Shown: positions 36,159 through 44,421 of the stretch, piece after piece
Layout: each line of letters starts with the position of its first letter
How positions within the stretch are numbered: position 1 is the first letter of the stretch
Assembly (NCBI RefSeq): GCF_000283655.1
Contig: NC_016588.1
Coordinates: 1 to 64,000, forward strand
Source of the DNA: Azospirillum lipoferum 4B
Lineage (GTDB): Bacteria; Pseudomonadota; Alphaproteobacteria; Azospirillales; Azospirillaceae
DNA length: 64,000 nucleotides
Direction: 5' to 3'
The notes under the pieces: generated by a model
What the model was told of the DNA's origin: nothing
Database searches by the model: none
What the model saw: only the letters and a program-made list of their open reading frames with translations
Position numbers and translations under genes: made by a program

Positions 36159-37327
36159 GAGAAGGCGCTGCCTGCACCGGCGCCGCTGCGCCGTCCCTGG
36201 CCATCCTGACCTCCCCGCCCTTTGCCTGCGGAGTGGCCTGGCTGGTCAACGTGCTGCTGGAATTGGGCATCCGCACCACGCATTGGGGCACGGCAAGGGG
36301 CGCGGGCGGCGGCAGCCCCTGGCGGGAATGCGGCGACGGCTGGACGCTGGATGAGCCGGCGCTGAGCCTGCTCAAATGGCATCTGCCCATCCTGCACCAC
36401 GACGGGCCGCTGCGCTTCCGCGACGGCCTGGAGGTGGTGTGGGAGCACCGTCTCGATCTTGCCCGCGAACCGGGTGAGGCCGTCATCCTCTATCTGCGCG
36501 ACCCGCGCGACGCCATCCATTCGCTGTACCGGCGCGACTACGCCCACGCCCTCGGCTACCACGCCTATCTCGACCGCCCGGACGTCTGGCCCGACCATTT
36601 CCCGAACCTGTTCTTTTTGCCGCCGCCCGAGACCTATCTGCTGTTCACCCTGTTCTGGCTGACCGTCGGCGAGACGGTGCCGCTGCTGACCGTCACCTTC
36701 GAAGGCATGCGTGCCGATCCGGTCGGGACGGTACGCCGCGTGCTCGCCCAGCTGGGGCAGACGCGGCCGGATGACGGGATCGTCCGCGCGCTGGAACGCT
36801 CCAGCTTCCATGCGGCACGCCAGGCCATGCTGCGCACCAGCGCCGAGCAGGGAACGGAGCGCCTGACCGCGACCAAGGGTGAAGTCGGCGAATGGCGGAC
36901 CACCCATGACGACGCGGCCCTCGCCCGCTTCGCCCGGCCGCTCGCCCGGTTCGAAGCGCTGTTGGCCGACCTGCCGGCCGCCGAGGCAACGTGGCAGGCC
37001 GAGGCCATTCCACGCGATCCCTTCGGTTGGCTGGAGGAGGGCGCTCCGGCCAATCTGGCCGCGGTTCTGGACGCGGTGCCGGCGGTGGCCGGCAGGCCGG
37101 CGGCGCAGCTCTCCGCCCACGCCGCGGTGGCGGCCGGCTGGTTTACCGCCCAGGCAGCCGGAGGACCGGACTTCACACCGCCGCTGCCGCGGCGCCTGTT
37201 CCTGCGCTTCTACGCCTTTCTTCTTGAAGGACTGGACTCCGCCCCCATCGACACCCTGCTCCGTTCCCGCCACATCGACCGCATCCACGGACTTTGCCGG
37301 GAGATGGTGGGAGCGATGCCGGAGTGA
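36125..37327 (+). CDS. Sulfotransferase-family protein
   Basis: About 400 aa. The N-terminal ILTSPPFACGVAWLVNVLLE takes the place of the 5'-phosphosulfate loop, and LYLRDPRDAIHSLYRRDY near residue 121 matches the 3'-phosphate-binding RxxxDxxxS pattern. The C-terminal ~120 residues are unassigned. No ATG precedes the conserved loop in frame; GTG 36125, overlapping the end of the DUF1566 gene, is the best start. True sulfation would need PAPS. Transfer of another group from a 3'-phosphonucleotide, such as phosphoramidate from 3'-phospho-CDP-amidate, is an alternative favoured by its neighbours. Confidence 0.75.
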   Translation: MAGLPFPAAGVGEGAACTGAAAPSLAILTSPPFACGVAWLVNVLLELGIRTTHWGTARGAGGGSPWRECGDGWTLDEPALSLLKWHLPILHHDGPLRFRDGLEVVWEHRLDLAREPGEAVILYLRDPRDAIHSLYRRDYAHALGYHAYLDRPDVWPDHFPNLFFLPPPETYLLFTLFWLTVGETVPLLTVTFEGMRADPVGTVRRVLAQLGQTRPDDGIVRALERSSFHAARQAMLRTSAEQGTERLTATKGEVGEWRTTHDDAALARFARPLARFEALLADLPAAEATWQAEAIPRDPFGWLEEGAPANLAAVLDAVPAVAGRPAAQLSAHAAVAAGWFTAQAAGGPDFTPPLPRRLFLRFYAFLLEGLDSAPIDTLLRSRHIDRIHGLCREMVGAMPE

Positions 37328-37404
37328 CCGCTTCCGCCGGCCACCGAGCGAACGCCAAAATTAGGAATTATGTCTTGATATACCGGTCAGAAAGCGGATA
37401 AAGC

Positions 37405-37426
37405 TCCTATATTGCGCCATATAGGA
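37405..37426. promoter_or_regulatory. Perfect inverted repeat before the tail-fibre-like operon
   Basis: TCCTATAT and ATATAGGA form a perfect 8-base dyad with a 6-base loop, ending just before the AAGGAAG ribosome site of the gene at 37443. It sits in an AT-rich 115-base gap with TTGATA upstream (37374-37379). It could be an operator, part of a promoter (TATATT) or an mRNA hairpin controlling translation; function not shown. Confidence 0.5.
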
Positions 37427-37442
37427 AAGGAAGCGGACCACC

Positions 37443-37775
37443 ATGAAGGGATTGCTCCTCGCCACCGACGACATGGGGCGGTGTCTGGACGTGATCGGCG
37501 TGTCGGACAGCCGCCACACCCTGGTGATGGCCCCAGGGCAGGGCAAGACGCTGCCGGTGCCGGCCGGCGCCACGATGATGCTGGTCAACGCCACGGCCAA
37601 TGTCTGGGTTCAGTATGACGGGCCGGCGGCCGTGCCGGTGGTGGACGATCTCGGCGGCGGGGCGCCGGAACTCAATCCGGGGCCGCGTTTCATCAAGGGG
37701 ATCGCCGCCATCGGCATCAGCGCGGCACAGGCGTGCGAAGTGGGCGTGACGTTCTATCGGGGAGGCAGCCTGTGA
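37443..37775 (+). CDS. Small hypothetical protein of a tail-fibre-like operon
   Basis: A 110-aa beta-rich protein with a very good ribosome site (AAGGAAGCGG). It has two strands with GLLLATDDMGRCLDVIGVSD and a Gly/Ala-rich centre. I do not recognise a family. Its stop overlaps the GTG start of the next, fibre-like gene, so it is coupled to it. By position it may be a short baseplate or fibre-adaptor protein, which is inference. Confidence 0.7.
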   Translation: MKGLLLATDDMGRCLDVIGVSDSRHTLVMAPGQGKTLPVPAGATMMLVNATANVWVQYDGPAAVPVVDDLGGGAPELNPGPRFIKGIAAIGISAAQACEVGVTFYRGGSL

Positions 37776-38689
37776 CCTCACGCTACAGTTTCGCGCCCGT
37801 CGGCGCGTCGACCGAGCGGCCGGTCTTCACCGGCACGGTGACTCTGCCGGCCGGCACCGCGGCGGCGCCGGGATTGGTCTTCGCCGGCGACGTCGCCACC
37901 GGCTTCTACCACGCCGCGCCCGGAACCGTCGGCCTGGCGGGAGCCTTGCAGGTCGACAGTCATCCAGTCTGGCATGCCGGGAACGATGGCGCCGGATCGG
38001 GCTGCGACGCCGACCTGCTCGACGGACAGCAGGGCAGCTATTACCAGCCGGCCGCCCCCAACCTGGGCGCGCTTGCCGGACTGGACACCGCCGTCGGGTT
38101 GGTCGAGCAGACCGGCTCCACCCTGTTCGCCAAGCGCCCGCTCGGCACCGGATCGGCTGGCGCGGTCCCCACCCTGGGCGACGCCGACGCCCGCTATGCC
38201 CGGCTGAGCGGAGCGACCTTCAGCGGCGCCTTGCGGAACACCGGACAGCCCGCCTTCCTGGCCTTCCTGTCGTCCCAGCAACTGAACGCAACGGGGGATG
38301 GAACGCTCTACACCATCCTGTGCGATGCCGAGGTTTTCGACCAGACCAACGCCCACAACCCGGCAACCGGGATCTTCACCGCACCGCTGACCGGTTTCTA
38401 CCGGTTCGACTGCACGGTCTGCCTGATCGTCGGCGCGACGCACACGCGCGCCGAACTGATCCTGGAGACGAGCAACCGCCTGCATTTTCTTGGTCAGATC
38501 AACGCAGCGGCGCTGCGGGACGCGACCGGGAACGCGGTGATCATGACCGGCTCCCGCCTCGTGGACATGGACGCCGGGGACACCGCATTCATGCGGGTCA
38601 AGGTTTCGAACGGCACCAAAGGCGTGTCGGTGTTCGGCACGACGGCGGGTGCGATCTACACGTCTTTCTCAGGGAGGCTGGAATGCTGA
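37772..38689 (+). CDS. Tail-fibre-like protein with C1q-like C-terminal domain
   Basis: A 305-aa protein. Residues ~70-95 carry the VWHAGNDG and DADLLDGQ motifs that recur in phage tail fibres and related bacterial proteins. Around 145 there is DADARYARLSGATFSGAL, another fibre repeat. The C-terminal ~135 residues look like a C1q/TNF jelly roll (GIFTAPLTGFYRF), a trimerising, ligand-binding fold. There is no signal peptide. The GTGA overlap with the upstream stop shows coupling. It may be part of a contractile-injection or tailocin relic, or a self-assembling surface adhesin. Confidence 0.78.
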   Translation: MTSRYSFAPVGASTERPVFTGTVTLPAGTAAAPGLVFAGDVATGFYHAAPGTVGLAGALQVDSHPVWHAGNDGAGSGCDADLLDGQQGSYYQPAAPNLGALAGLDTAVGLVEQTGSTLFAKRPLGTGSAGAVPTLGDADARYARLSGATFSGALRNTGQPAFLAFLSSQQLNATGDGTLYTILCDAEVFDQTNAHNPATGIFTAPLTGFYRFDCTVCLIVGATHTRAELILETSNRLHFLGQINAAALRDATGNAVIMTGSRLVDMDAGDTAFMRVKVSNGTKGVSVFGTTAGAIYTSFSGRLEC

Positions 38690-38901
38690 GCGACCATCAG
38701 CGCGCCGTGCTGGCCGACATCGTCGTGGATCCGGACGCGTGGGCCGCCCATGTTCTGGATGAATTCGGGCCGGAGGCCGGCATGGCCCACCTGGAGGCCA
38801 AGGTCGCCCGGGCGGCCCCGGTGTACGAGGCCGCCCGCCGGACTCTGGGGTCCGCCTACCGAACGCGAGCCGAGCGCACCGCCTTGCCCGGCGGACCCTG
38901 A
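38683..38901 (+). CDS. Small hypothetical protein (tail-fibre operon, third gene)
   Basis: A 72-aa acidic, helical protein (LSDHQRAVLADIVVDPDAWA, then HVLDEFGPEAGMAHLEAKVA). It overlaps the end of the fibre-like gene by seven bases and is preceded by AGGGAGG, an excellent ribosome site. Small genes of this kind often follow fibre genes as chaperones or assembly factors, but no specific family is recognised. Confidence 0.68.
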   Translation: MLSDHQRAVLADIVVDPDAWAAHVLDEFGPEAGMAHLEAKVARAAPVYEAARRTLGSAYRTRAERTALPGGP

Positions 38902-38917
38902 TCTCATGATCAAGCTT

Positions 38918-38963
38918 GGGGTGCGATCACTTCAAACGATTTCGGTCGAAGCGATCACACCCC
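38918..38963. terminator. Imperfect inverted repeat after the tail-fibre-like operon
   Basis: Arms 38918-38933 (GGGGTGCGATCACTTC) and 38948-38963 (GAAGCGATCACACCCC) pair at 14 of 16 positions around a 14-base loop. It follows the operon by 16 bases and lacks a T-run on the plus strand, so a transcription terminator is only a possibility; a protein-binding palindrome is the alternative. Confidence 0.45.
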
Positions 38964-39146
38964 AAACAACGCCGTCAAATATTCACCAAGGCTTTCTATG
39001 AAAGAAAAAATCTTGGGGAGTTGCAATAAATAGCCTGTTGCTAGTTTAGCCTATTCAGCCAGCCGGCATACTGAAGATTCCTGTGGCGCTTTGCGTCCAT
39101 TCCAAGTTAATTACCATTAATCTGCGCATTTGAAGGGAATTGACTG

Positions 39147-39725
39147 GTGACTCGGATATTTATGATTCGCCATGGCAAATCCGCGGCGGGCTTTGATGAA
39201 GCGCTCGATGCCGATCTGTCGGAGCTTGGGCATCGGCAGGCGGCAATTGCGGCTGCTGCGGTTGCCCGCCGGCTGCCTCCTATGCCGATCATTGCCTCTC
39301 CGTTTCAAAGAGCCAGAAGTACAGCGGAACCTTTGGCCAGAGCATGGCGCCAGCCAATGGCAATTTCCCCTGAGATTACTGAAATTCCAACGCCTCCTCA
39401 TTTGGGAGAAGAAAATCTTGCGGCACGCCGTCCATGGCTTACCGCCATCATGGCCAGCCGATATGGAAATCTCGGCGATGACATTGAGATATGGCGTCAA
39501 AGCCTGATTGATTTCGTTGCGAATACGAAACAAGATTCTATCTTGTTTACCCACTACCTGACGATCAACGCCATCGTCGGGGCGGCGCAGAACGATGATC
39601 GAGTGGCTTTGTGCGACCCGGGATATTGTACTGTGACGGAGTTGGAGGTCTGTAGCGGTCAGATTTCCGTTATCGGCATCGGTCTCGACTACGATCTGCT
39701 CCCCGCTGTTCTCCCGGATGTCTAG
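39147..39725 (+). CDS. Histidine phosphatase family protein (phosphoglycerate mutase-like)
   Basis: A 192-aa protein with the RHG phosphohistidine motif (FMIRHGKSAAG near residue 8), the conserved ELGHRQ helix, IASPFQRARSTAEPLA with the second arginine pair, and the late His in ILFTHYLTINAI. All catalytic residues of the family seem present. Base composition is lower in GC than the flanks. Start GTG 39147 after GAAGGGA. The substrate might be a sugar phosphate of this cluster; this is not determinable. It stands alone after a ~250-base gap. Confidence 0.87.
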   Translation: MTRIFMIRHGKSAAGFDEALDADLSELGHRQAAIAAAAVARRLPPMPIIASPFQRARSTAEPLARAWRQPMAISPEITEIPTPPHLGEENLAARRPWLTAIMASRYGNLGDDIEIWRQSLIDFVANTKQDSILFTHYLTINAIVGAAQNDDRVALCDPGYCTVTELEVCSGQISVIGIGLDYDLLPAVLPDV

Positions 39726-39817
39726 TGGACTTGATGGATACTGCCAAGCTCACTTGTTTTAAGTTTGGCAGTACTCTTGTGCAAATCATGGGCGAAAGGG
39801 TGACGTGGACGGAGCGC

Positions 39818-40552
39818 TCAGACGCCGTCCACAGTGCGAGGCAAGCAGGGCTCGTAACCGAGGAGGGCAATTTCGGCGCCCAGTTCCTTGTCCCACGACT
39901 CCAGGGCTTCAGGCGAGAACAGGCGGCGCCATTCGCCTGAAACCCCTTTGCGGACGATATAACGATTTCTCACCATCTCGCCATCCGAACCGCGCGGGCG
40001 GTTGGACATGGCCTCGAAGGAGTATTTCGTGTCATAAAGAGAGCGAATCTTCTGCTCTAGTTCCGGATCGCGGGTAAATCCATAGAACTCAAGCACATCA
40101 AGCGTTACTCCAACAGTGTCCTGCTTAAGCTCGTCGAACTTTATGACCTTTATCGGCCTCTCTTGGGCCAGGGCGACCCACTTGCATGCCTCTCGGATCG
40201 TGTTGGCGAAATTACCGTAAGCCAATCCGTGCAGTGTCTCCCGCAGCTTTGCTCGATCGACAATCCCGCGGAAAATGTGATCCTCGAGATACGAAATAGC
40301 CACATCACGAGGGTCTCTTTGCAAGAAAACAATCGATACTTCTTCGCGCTCGAAAAATGGGATGAAGAAGTCTGAATTATTGTGTGTCCAATGAAAATAA
40401 GGGCCCGGCGGCGGATCGTCGACGAGGCGTCTGGTCGATTCCGGTCCATAATTCAGGACGTTCACGTGTGTCGTCCTGAGATAATCCTCCAGAATCGGCA
40501 CTATTGCTGAGGATCCTGAGTAAAATAAATTACAGAAGACCAAATTCTTCAT
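39818..40552 (-). CDS. Sulfotransferase-family protein
   Basis: A 244-aa protein with a short 5' loop (NLFYSGSSAIVPILEDYL), then VFLQRDPRDVAISYLEDH at residues 76-90, the 3'-phosphate-binding pattern, and a C-terminal GVSGEWRRLFSPEALESWD, the KxGxxGdWk-type region seen in many sulfotransferases. GAGGAAGAAATG marks a strong start at 40552. Length is typical for a stand-alone domain. It is AT-richer than its surroundings, suggesting later acquisition. Donor could be PAPS or, if the neighbouring phosphoramidate pathway works, its 3'-phospho-CDP analogue. Confidence 0.85.
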   Translation of the reverse strand: MKNLVFCNLFYSGSSAIVPILEDYLRTTHVNVLNYGPESTRRLVDDPPPGPYFHWTHNNSDFFIPFFEREEVSIVFLQRDPRDVAISYLEDHIFRGIVDRAKLRETLHGLAYGNFANTIREACKWVALAQERPIKVIKFDELKQDTVGVTLDVLEFYGFTRDPELEQKIRSLYDTKYSFEAMSNRPRGSDGEMVRNRYIVRKGVSGEWRRLFSPEALESWDKELGAEIALLGYEPCLPRTVDGV

Positions 40553-40743
40553 TTCTTCCTCAGAATCGGAGCAAATGGCTATGCTGAAAGGTATAGCAAT
40601 CCCCGTGTCACATACCAATGGGAATCTTCCTGCCTGGAAGACAATGGAGCGTCGGGCCTCAGTGTCACGATGGCATCCGCTGGACAAGGGCAAGGGAAAC
40701 CGTCCTCCGGCAGAAGCGACACCGGGTTTACGCGGCTCGAAGC

Positions 40744-41835
40744 TCAGCCCCGCTCCGGAAACAGCCCGAGCAGCCCGTCGCGCGTGGCCGGGCAGACGCC
40801 GCGCTCGGTGATCAGGCCGGTCACCAGCCGCGCCGGGGTCACGTCGAAGGCGTAGTTTGCGACCGGGCTGCCGTCGGGGGTGACGCGCACCGTCTCGATC
40901 CGGCCGTCGGCGGTGCGGCCGGTCAGCTCGCTCACCTCGCGGCCGTCGCGCTCCTCGATGGGAATCTCCCGCACCCCGTCGGCGATGGTCCAGTCGATGG
41001 TCGGCGAGGGCAGCCCGACATAGAAGGGCACGCCGTTGTCGTGCGCGGCCAACGCCTTCAGATAGGTGCCGATCTTGTTGCAGACGTCGCCGGTCGCGGT
41101 GGTGCGGTCGGTGCCGACGATGCACAGGTCGACCTTGCCATGCTGCATCAGATGGCCGCCGACATTGTCGGCGATCACGGTGTGGGGAACGCCGTGGTGC
41201 TTCAGCTCCCAGGCGGTCAGGCTGGCGCCCTGGTTGCGCGGCCGCGTCTCGTCCACCCAGACATGCAGCGGGATGCCCTGCTCGAAGGCGGCATAGACCG
41301 GGGCAAGCGCCGTGCCCCAGTCGACGGTGGCGAGCCAGCCGGCATTGCAGTGGGTCAGCACATTCACCGGCTCACCCGGCGCCTTGCGCTCCGCCGCGGC
41401 GCGGATCAAGGCGGCGCCGTGCAGGCCGATGGCGCGGTTGATCTCCACATCCTCGTCGGCGATGGCCGCTGCTTCCGCCTCGGCCGCGCCGACGCGTTGC
41501 GCTTCCGGCAGCGGCGCCAGCAGGCCGCGCATGCGCTCCAGCGCCCAGCGCAGGTTCACCGCCGTCGGCCGGGTCGCCAGCAGGGTGGCGCAGGCGCGCT
41601 CCAGCCCGCGGTCGCTGGCGTCGGCGCGCAGGGCCAGCGCCACGCCATAGGCGGCGGCGGCACCGATCAGCGGGGCGCCGCGCACCAGCATGGCGCGGAT
41701 GGCGTGGGCGGCCTCCTCCAGGCCGGTCAGGCGGACGACGGCGAAATCATGCGGCAGCCGGGTCTGGTCGATGATGGCGACGACGCCGTCGCCCTCCGGC
41801 CAGATGGTGCGATAGGCCGCCCCGTCGATCCGCAT
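40744..41835 (-). CDS. mtnA: S-methyl-5-thioribose-1-phosphate isomerase
   Basis: A 363-aa enzyme of methionine salvage that isomerises methylthioribose-1-phosphate to methylthioribulose-1-phosphate. The sequence has the family's [18 protein letters not shown], the catalytic Cys in [19 protein letters not shown], and the Asp in [23 protein letters not shown] 41835 follows GGAG at nine bases and is preferred over two earlier in-frame ATGs. Divergent from mtnP, which supplies the pathway's substrate. This is an ordinary housekeeping pair set in the glycan island. Confidence 0.97.
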   Translation of the reverse strand: MRIDGAAYRTIWPEGDGVVAIIDQTRLPHDFAVVRLTGLEEAAHAIRAMLVRGAPLIGAAAAYGVALALRADASDRGLERACATLLATRPTAVNLRWALERMRGLLAPLPEAQRVGAAEAEAAAIADEDVEINRAIGLHGAALIRAAAERKAPGEPVNVLTHCNAGWLATVDWGTALAPVYAAFEQGIPLHVWVDETRPRNQGASLTAWELKHHGVPHTVIADNVGGHLMQHGKVDLCIVGTDRTTATGDVCNKIGTYLKALAAHDNGVPFYVGLPSPTIDWTIADGVREIPIEERDGREVSELTGRTADGRIETVRVTPDGSPVANYAFDVTPARLVTGLITERGVCPATRDGLLGLFPERG

Positions 41836-42121
41836 GACATGACACTCCATCAAAAGCCGGACTGGTCAAAACCGGATTGGTTCCAGAGCCGAGCTGGCGA
41901 GATTAGGTGGTGGACGGCCCGGCATCAATGCACTTGTGGCGGGAGGCCGCAGCCCCAGGGTCGCCGAATGCGACATCCTGCGCGTCAGGGGAAGCGTCCT
42001 GGGAAATGCCTGCGGGATCCTGCGGCGACCGGTGGTTTTCTGCACTCCGCCCGAGGTCCGCTGTTGCTTTCTCCCGGTGTGCTCGGAATAGTCCCACCAG
42101 CTTCAGCGGAGAGAGCGGGAC

Positions 42122-43009
42122 ATGAGCAACGGTGCAGTTGGCGAAACGGTTTTGGGCGTGATCGGCGGCAGCGGCCTTTACGACATCGACGGGCTGGAGA
42201 ACACCCGCTGGGTCAAGGTGACGACCCCCTTCGGCGACCCGTCCGACGAGCTGCTGACCGGCGAACTGGCGGGCCAGAGGCTGGTCTTCCTGCCGCGCCA
42301 CGGCCGTGGCCACCGCATCCCGCCGTCGGAGTTGAATTTCCGCGCCAACATCCACGCGCTGAAGCAGCTGGGCGTGACCGAGATCCTGTCGGTCTCCGCG
42401 GTCGGCTCGCTGAAGGAGAATCTGCCGCCCGGCACCTTCGTGGTGATCGACCAGTTCATCGACCGCACCTTCGCCCGCGACAAGACCTTCTTCGGCAGCG
42501 GGCTGGTCGCCCATGTGGCGCTGGGCCATCCGGTCTGCGGCCGGCTGGGCGACCTGATCGAGCAGGCGCTGGTCGAGCTGGACATCCCGCACCAGCGGCG
42601 CGGCACCTACATGGTGATGGAGGGGCCGCAATTCTCCACCGTCGCCGAATCGAACCTCTACCGCAGCTGGGGCTGCGACGTCATCGGCATGACCAACATG
42701 CCGGAGGCCAAGCTCGCCCGCGAGGCGGAGATGTGCTACGCGACCGTCGCCATGGTCACCGACTACGACTGCTGGCACGACGGGCACGACCATGTGTCGG
42801 TCGATGCGGTGATCAAGGTGGTGGTCGCCAACGCCGGCAAGGCGCGGTCGCTGGTCTCGGCCCTGGCGCCGAAGGTGGCGCGGCGCGAGGGCGCCTGCGC
42901 CCAGGGCTGCCACACCGCGCTCGACAACGCCATCATGACCGCCCCCGGCCACCGCGACCCGGCGATGCTGGAAAAGCTGTCGCTGATCGTGAAGCGCACG
43001 CTGGGCTGA
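42122..43009 (+). CDS. mtnP: S-methyl-5'-thioadenosine phosphorylase
   Basis: A 295-aa phosphorylase that cleaves methylthioadenosine to adenine and methylthioribose-1-phosphate. It starts VLGVIGGSGLYDIDGLE, has LPRHGRGHRIPPSELNFRAN, and the purine-site GPQFSTVAESNLYRSWGCD with NMPEAKLAREAEMCYA, all typical of MTAP. GGAGAGAGCGGG upstream. Divergent from mtnA and followed by a strong bidirectional terminator. Confidence 0.97.
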   Translation: MSNGAVGETVLGVIGGSGLYDIDGLENTRWVKVTTPFGDPSDELLTGELAGQRLVFLPRHGRGHRIPPSELNFRANIHALKQLGVTEILSVSAVGSLKENLPPGTFVVIDQFIDRTFARDKTFFGSGLVAHVALGHPVCGRLGDLIEQALVELDIPHQRRGTYMVMEGPQFSTVAESNLYRSWGCDVIGMTNMPEAKLAREAEMCYATVAMVTDYDCWHDGHDHVSVDAVIKVVVANAGKARSLVSALAPKVARREGACAQGCHTALDNAIMTAPGHRDPAMLEKLSLIVKRTLG

Positions 43010-43033
43010 TCCGCCGGCTGATCCGTCATGCGC

Positions 43034-43083
43034 AAATGAAAACGGCGCCCGCTCCCTGGGGAAGCGGGCGCCGTTTTCATTTT
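43034..43083. terminator. Strong bidirectional rho-independent terminator
   Basis: A perfect 20-base-pair stem (AAATGAAAACGGCGCCCGCT, arms 43034-43053 and 43063-43082) with a 9-base loop lies between mtnP and the oppositely oriented aminotransferase-like gene. The stem ends in TTTT on the plus strand and in A-rich sequence on the other side, so it can stop transcription from both directions. Confidence 0.93.
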
Positions 43084-43096
43084 CAGATCGAGGATC

Positions 43097-44266
43097 TCAG
43101 CGGCAGGCCGCGTCGAGAACCTTGTGCAGGCGGGTGATCTGTTCGTCGAGCGGGAAGGGATGGTTGCCGACGAAGAAGCCCTGGTCATGCGCCAGATTGG
43201 CGTTCTCGACGCCGCCGACCACCTCGTAATCGTAATGCTTGATCACGTCGTGGCGCAGGAAGCAGCCGCCGGTGATGATGCGGAAGCCGATGTCGGCCTC
43301 GGTCAGGGCGGCGAACACCGCCTTGCGGTCCTGCGGGCGCTTCGGGTTCAGGATGATGGTGAAGCTGAAGCAGGAGCTCTTGCCGTTCTCGCGCTGGATG
43401 ATGAAGCGCTCATCCCCGGCGAACAGCGACTGGAACAGGGCCAGGTTCTTGCGGCGCGCCTCGGTGAAGGCGGGCAGCTTCTTCAACTGCTCCAGGCCGA
43501 CGGCACCCTCCATCTCCAGCGGACGGACGTTGTAGCCGGGCAGGATGAAGCGGTAGGCCTCGAAATGGTCGTTGCCGCCGCGCTGGTACAGCGGGGTGTC
43601 GTGCGGCAGGTCGCGGGTCCAGCCATGGGCGCGCATCGCCTTGACCAGATGGTAGAGTTCCAGGTCGTCGGTCAGCACCATCCCGCCTTCCATGGTCGAG
43701 ATGTGGTGCGAGAAGAAGAAGCTGAAGGTGTTCAGGTCGCCGAAGGTGCCGGTCTTCTTGCCGCCCAGCTCGGCATCCATCGATTCGCAGTTGTCCTCGA
43801 TGAAGTACAGCCCATGCTCGTCGGCGAAGCGGCGCATCACGTCGAGCGCTGCCGGGTTGCCCAGGATCGACACCGCCATGATCGCGCGGGTGCGCGGCGT
43901 CAGCGCCTGCTCCAGCTTGGAAACGTCCATGTTCAGCGTGTCGAGCTCGACGTCGATGAACTTCAGCTTCAGGCCGTACTGCTGCAGCGGGTGGTAGGTG
44001 GTGGCCCAGGAGATCGCCGGGACGATCACCTCGTCGCCGCGCTGGAGCGGACGCTCCTTCTTGTAGAACAGGGCGGCGACCGCAACCAGATTGGCCGAAG
44101 AGCCCGAATTGACCATCACGGCGTATTTGGCGCCGAAATAGTTGGCGAAGGCCGCTTCGAAGGCGGCGACATTCTCGCCCATGGTGAAGCGCCCGCTCTT
44201 CACCACGCGCTGGATCGCCTCAACCTCTTCCTCGCCCCAAGTCGGCGCGGCAAGCTCATAGAACAT
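43097..44266 (-). CDS. ColD-like PLP-dependent 3-dehydratase (DegT/DnrJ fold, His for Lys)
   Basis: A 389-aa DegT/DnrJ/EryC1-fold protein. At the position of the PLP-binding lysine there is His188 in SFFFSHHISTMEGGMV, the change that turns the aminotransferase into a 3-dehydratase, as in GDP-4-keto-6-deoxy-D-mannose 3-dehydratase ColD. Other PLP residues are present (NSGSSANLVAVAALFY, IEDNCESMDAELGG). Its length also matches ColD. It would remove the C3 hydroxyl from the Gmd product. It is the last gene of a minus-strand set with E1 alpha/beta genes. Start ATG 44266 with GGGGAT upstream. Product inferred from the His change; substrate sugar untested. Confidence 0.88.
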   Translation of the reverse strand: MFYELAAPTWGEEEVEAIQRVVKSGRFTMGENVAAFEAAFANYFGAKYAVMVNSGSSANLVAVAALFYKKERPLQRGDEVIVPAISWATTYHPLQQYGLKLKFIDVELDTLNMDVSKLEQALTPRTRAIMAVSILGNPAALDVMRRFADEHGLYFIEDNCESMDAELGGKKTGTFGDLNTFSFFFSHHISTMEGGMVLTDDLELYHLVKAMRAHGWTRDLPHDTPLYQRGGNDHFEAYRFILPGYNVRPLEMEGAVGLEQLKKLPAFTEARRKNLALFQSLFAGDERFIIQRENGKSSCFSFTIILNPKRPQDRKAVFAALTEADIGFRIITGGCFLRHDVIKHYDYEVVGGVENANLAHDQGFFVGNHPFPLDEQITRLHKVLDAACR

Positions 44267-44421
44267 GGATCATCCCCGGATGGTTCGGACGGCGGGACGA
44301 AGGCCTTCCCCGCGCGCCGCAGACGTGAGTGATAAAGACGGGGGAGGGCGTTCCGCGCAACCACCCGCTCCGGGGGACGCGTGGAAGCACCCCCCGGAAT
44401 GGAGCCCTTCAACGGCCCCTC

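Noticed and set aside
37443-38901. Prophage or tailocin remnant
   Set aside because: Only fibre-like genes are present; there is no integrase, attachment site, sheath, tube or lysis gene in the window.
41836-42121. SAM-responsive riboswitch upstream of mtnA/mtnP
   Set aside because: I could not find a convincing SAM-II or other riboswitch core by eye; a covariance-model search would decide.
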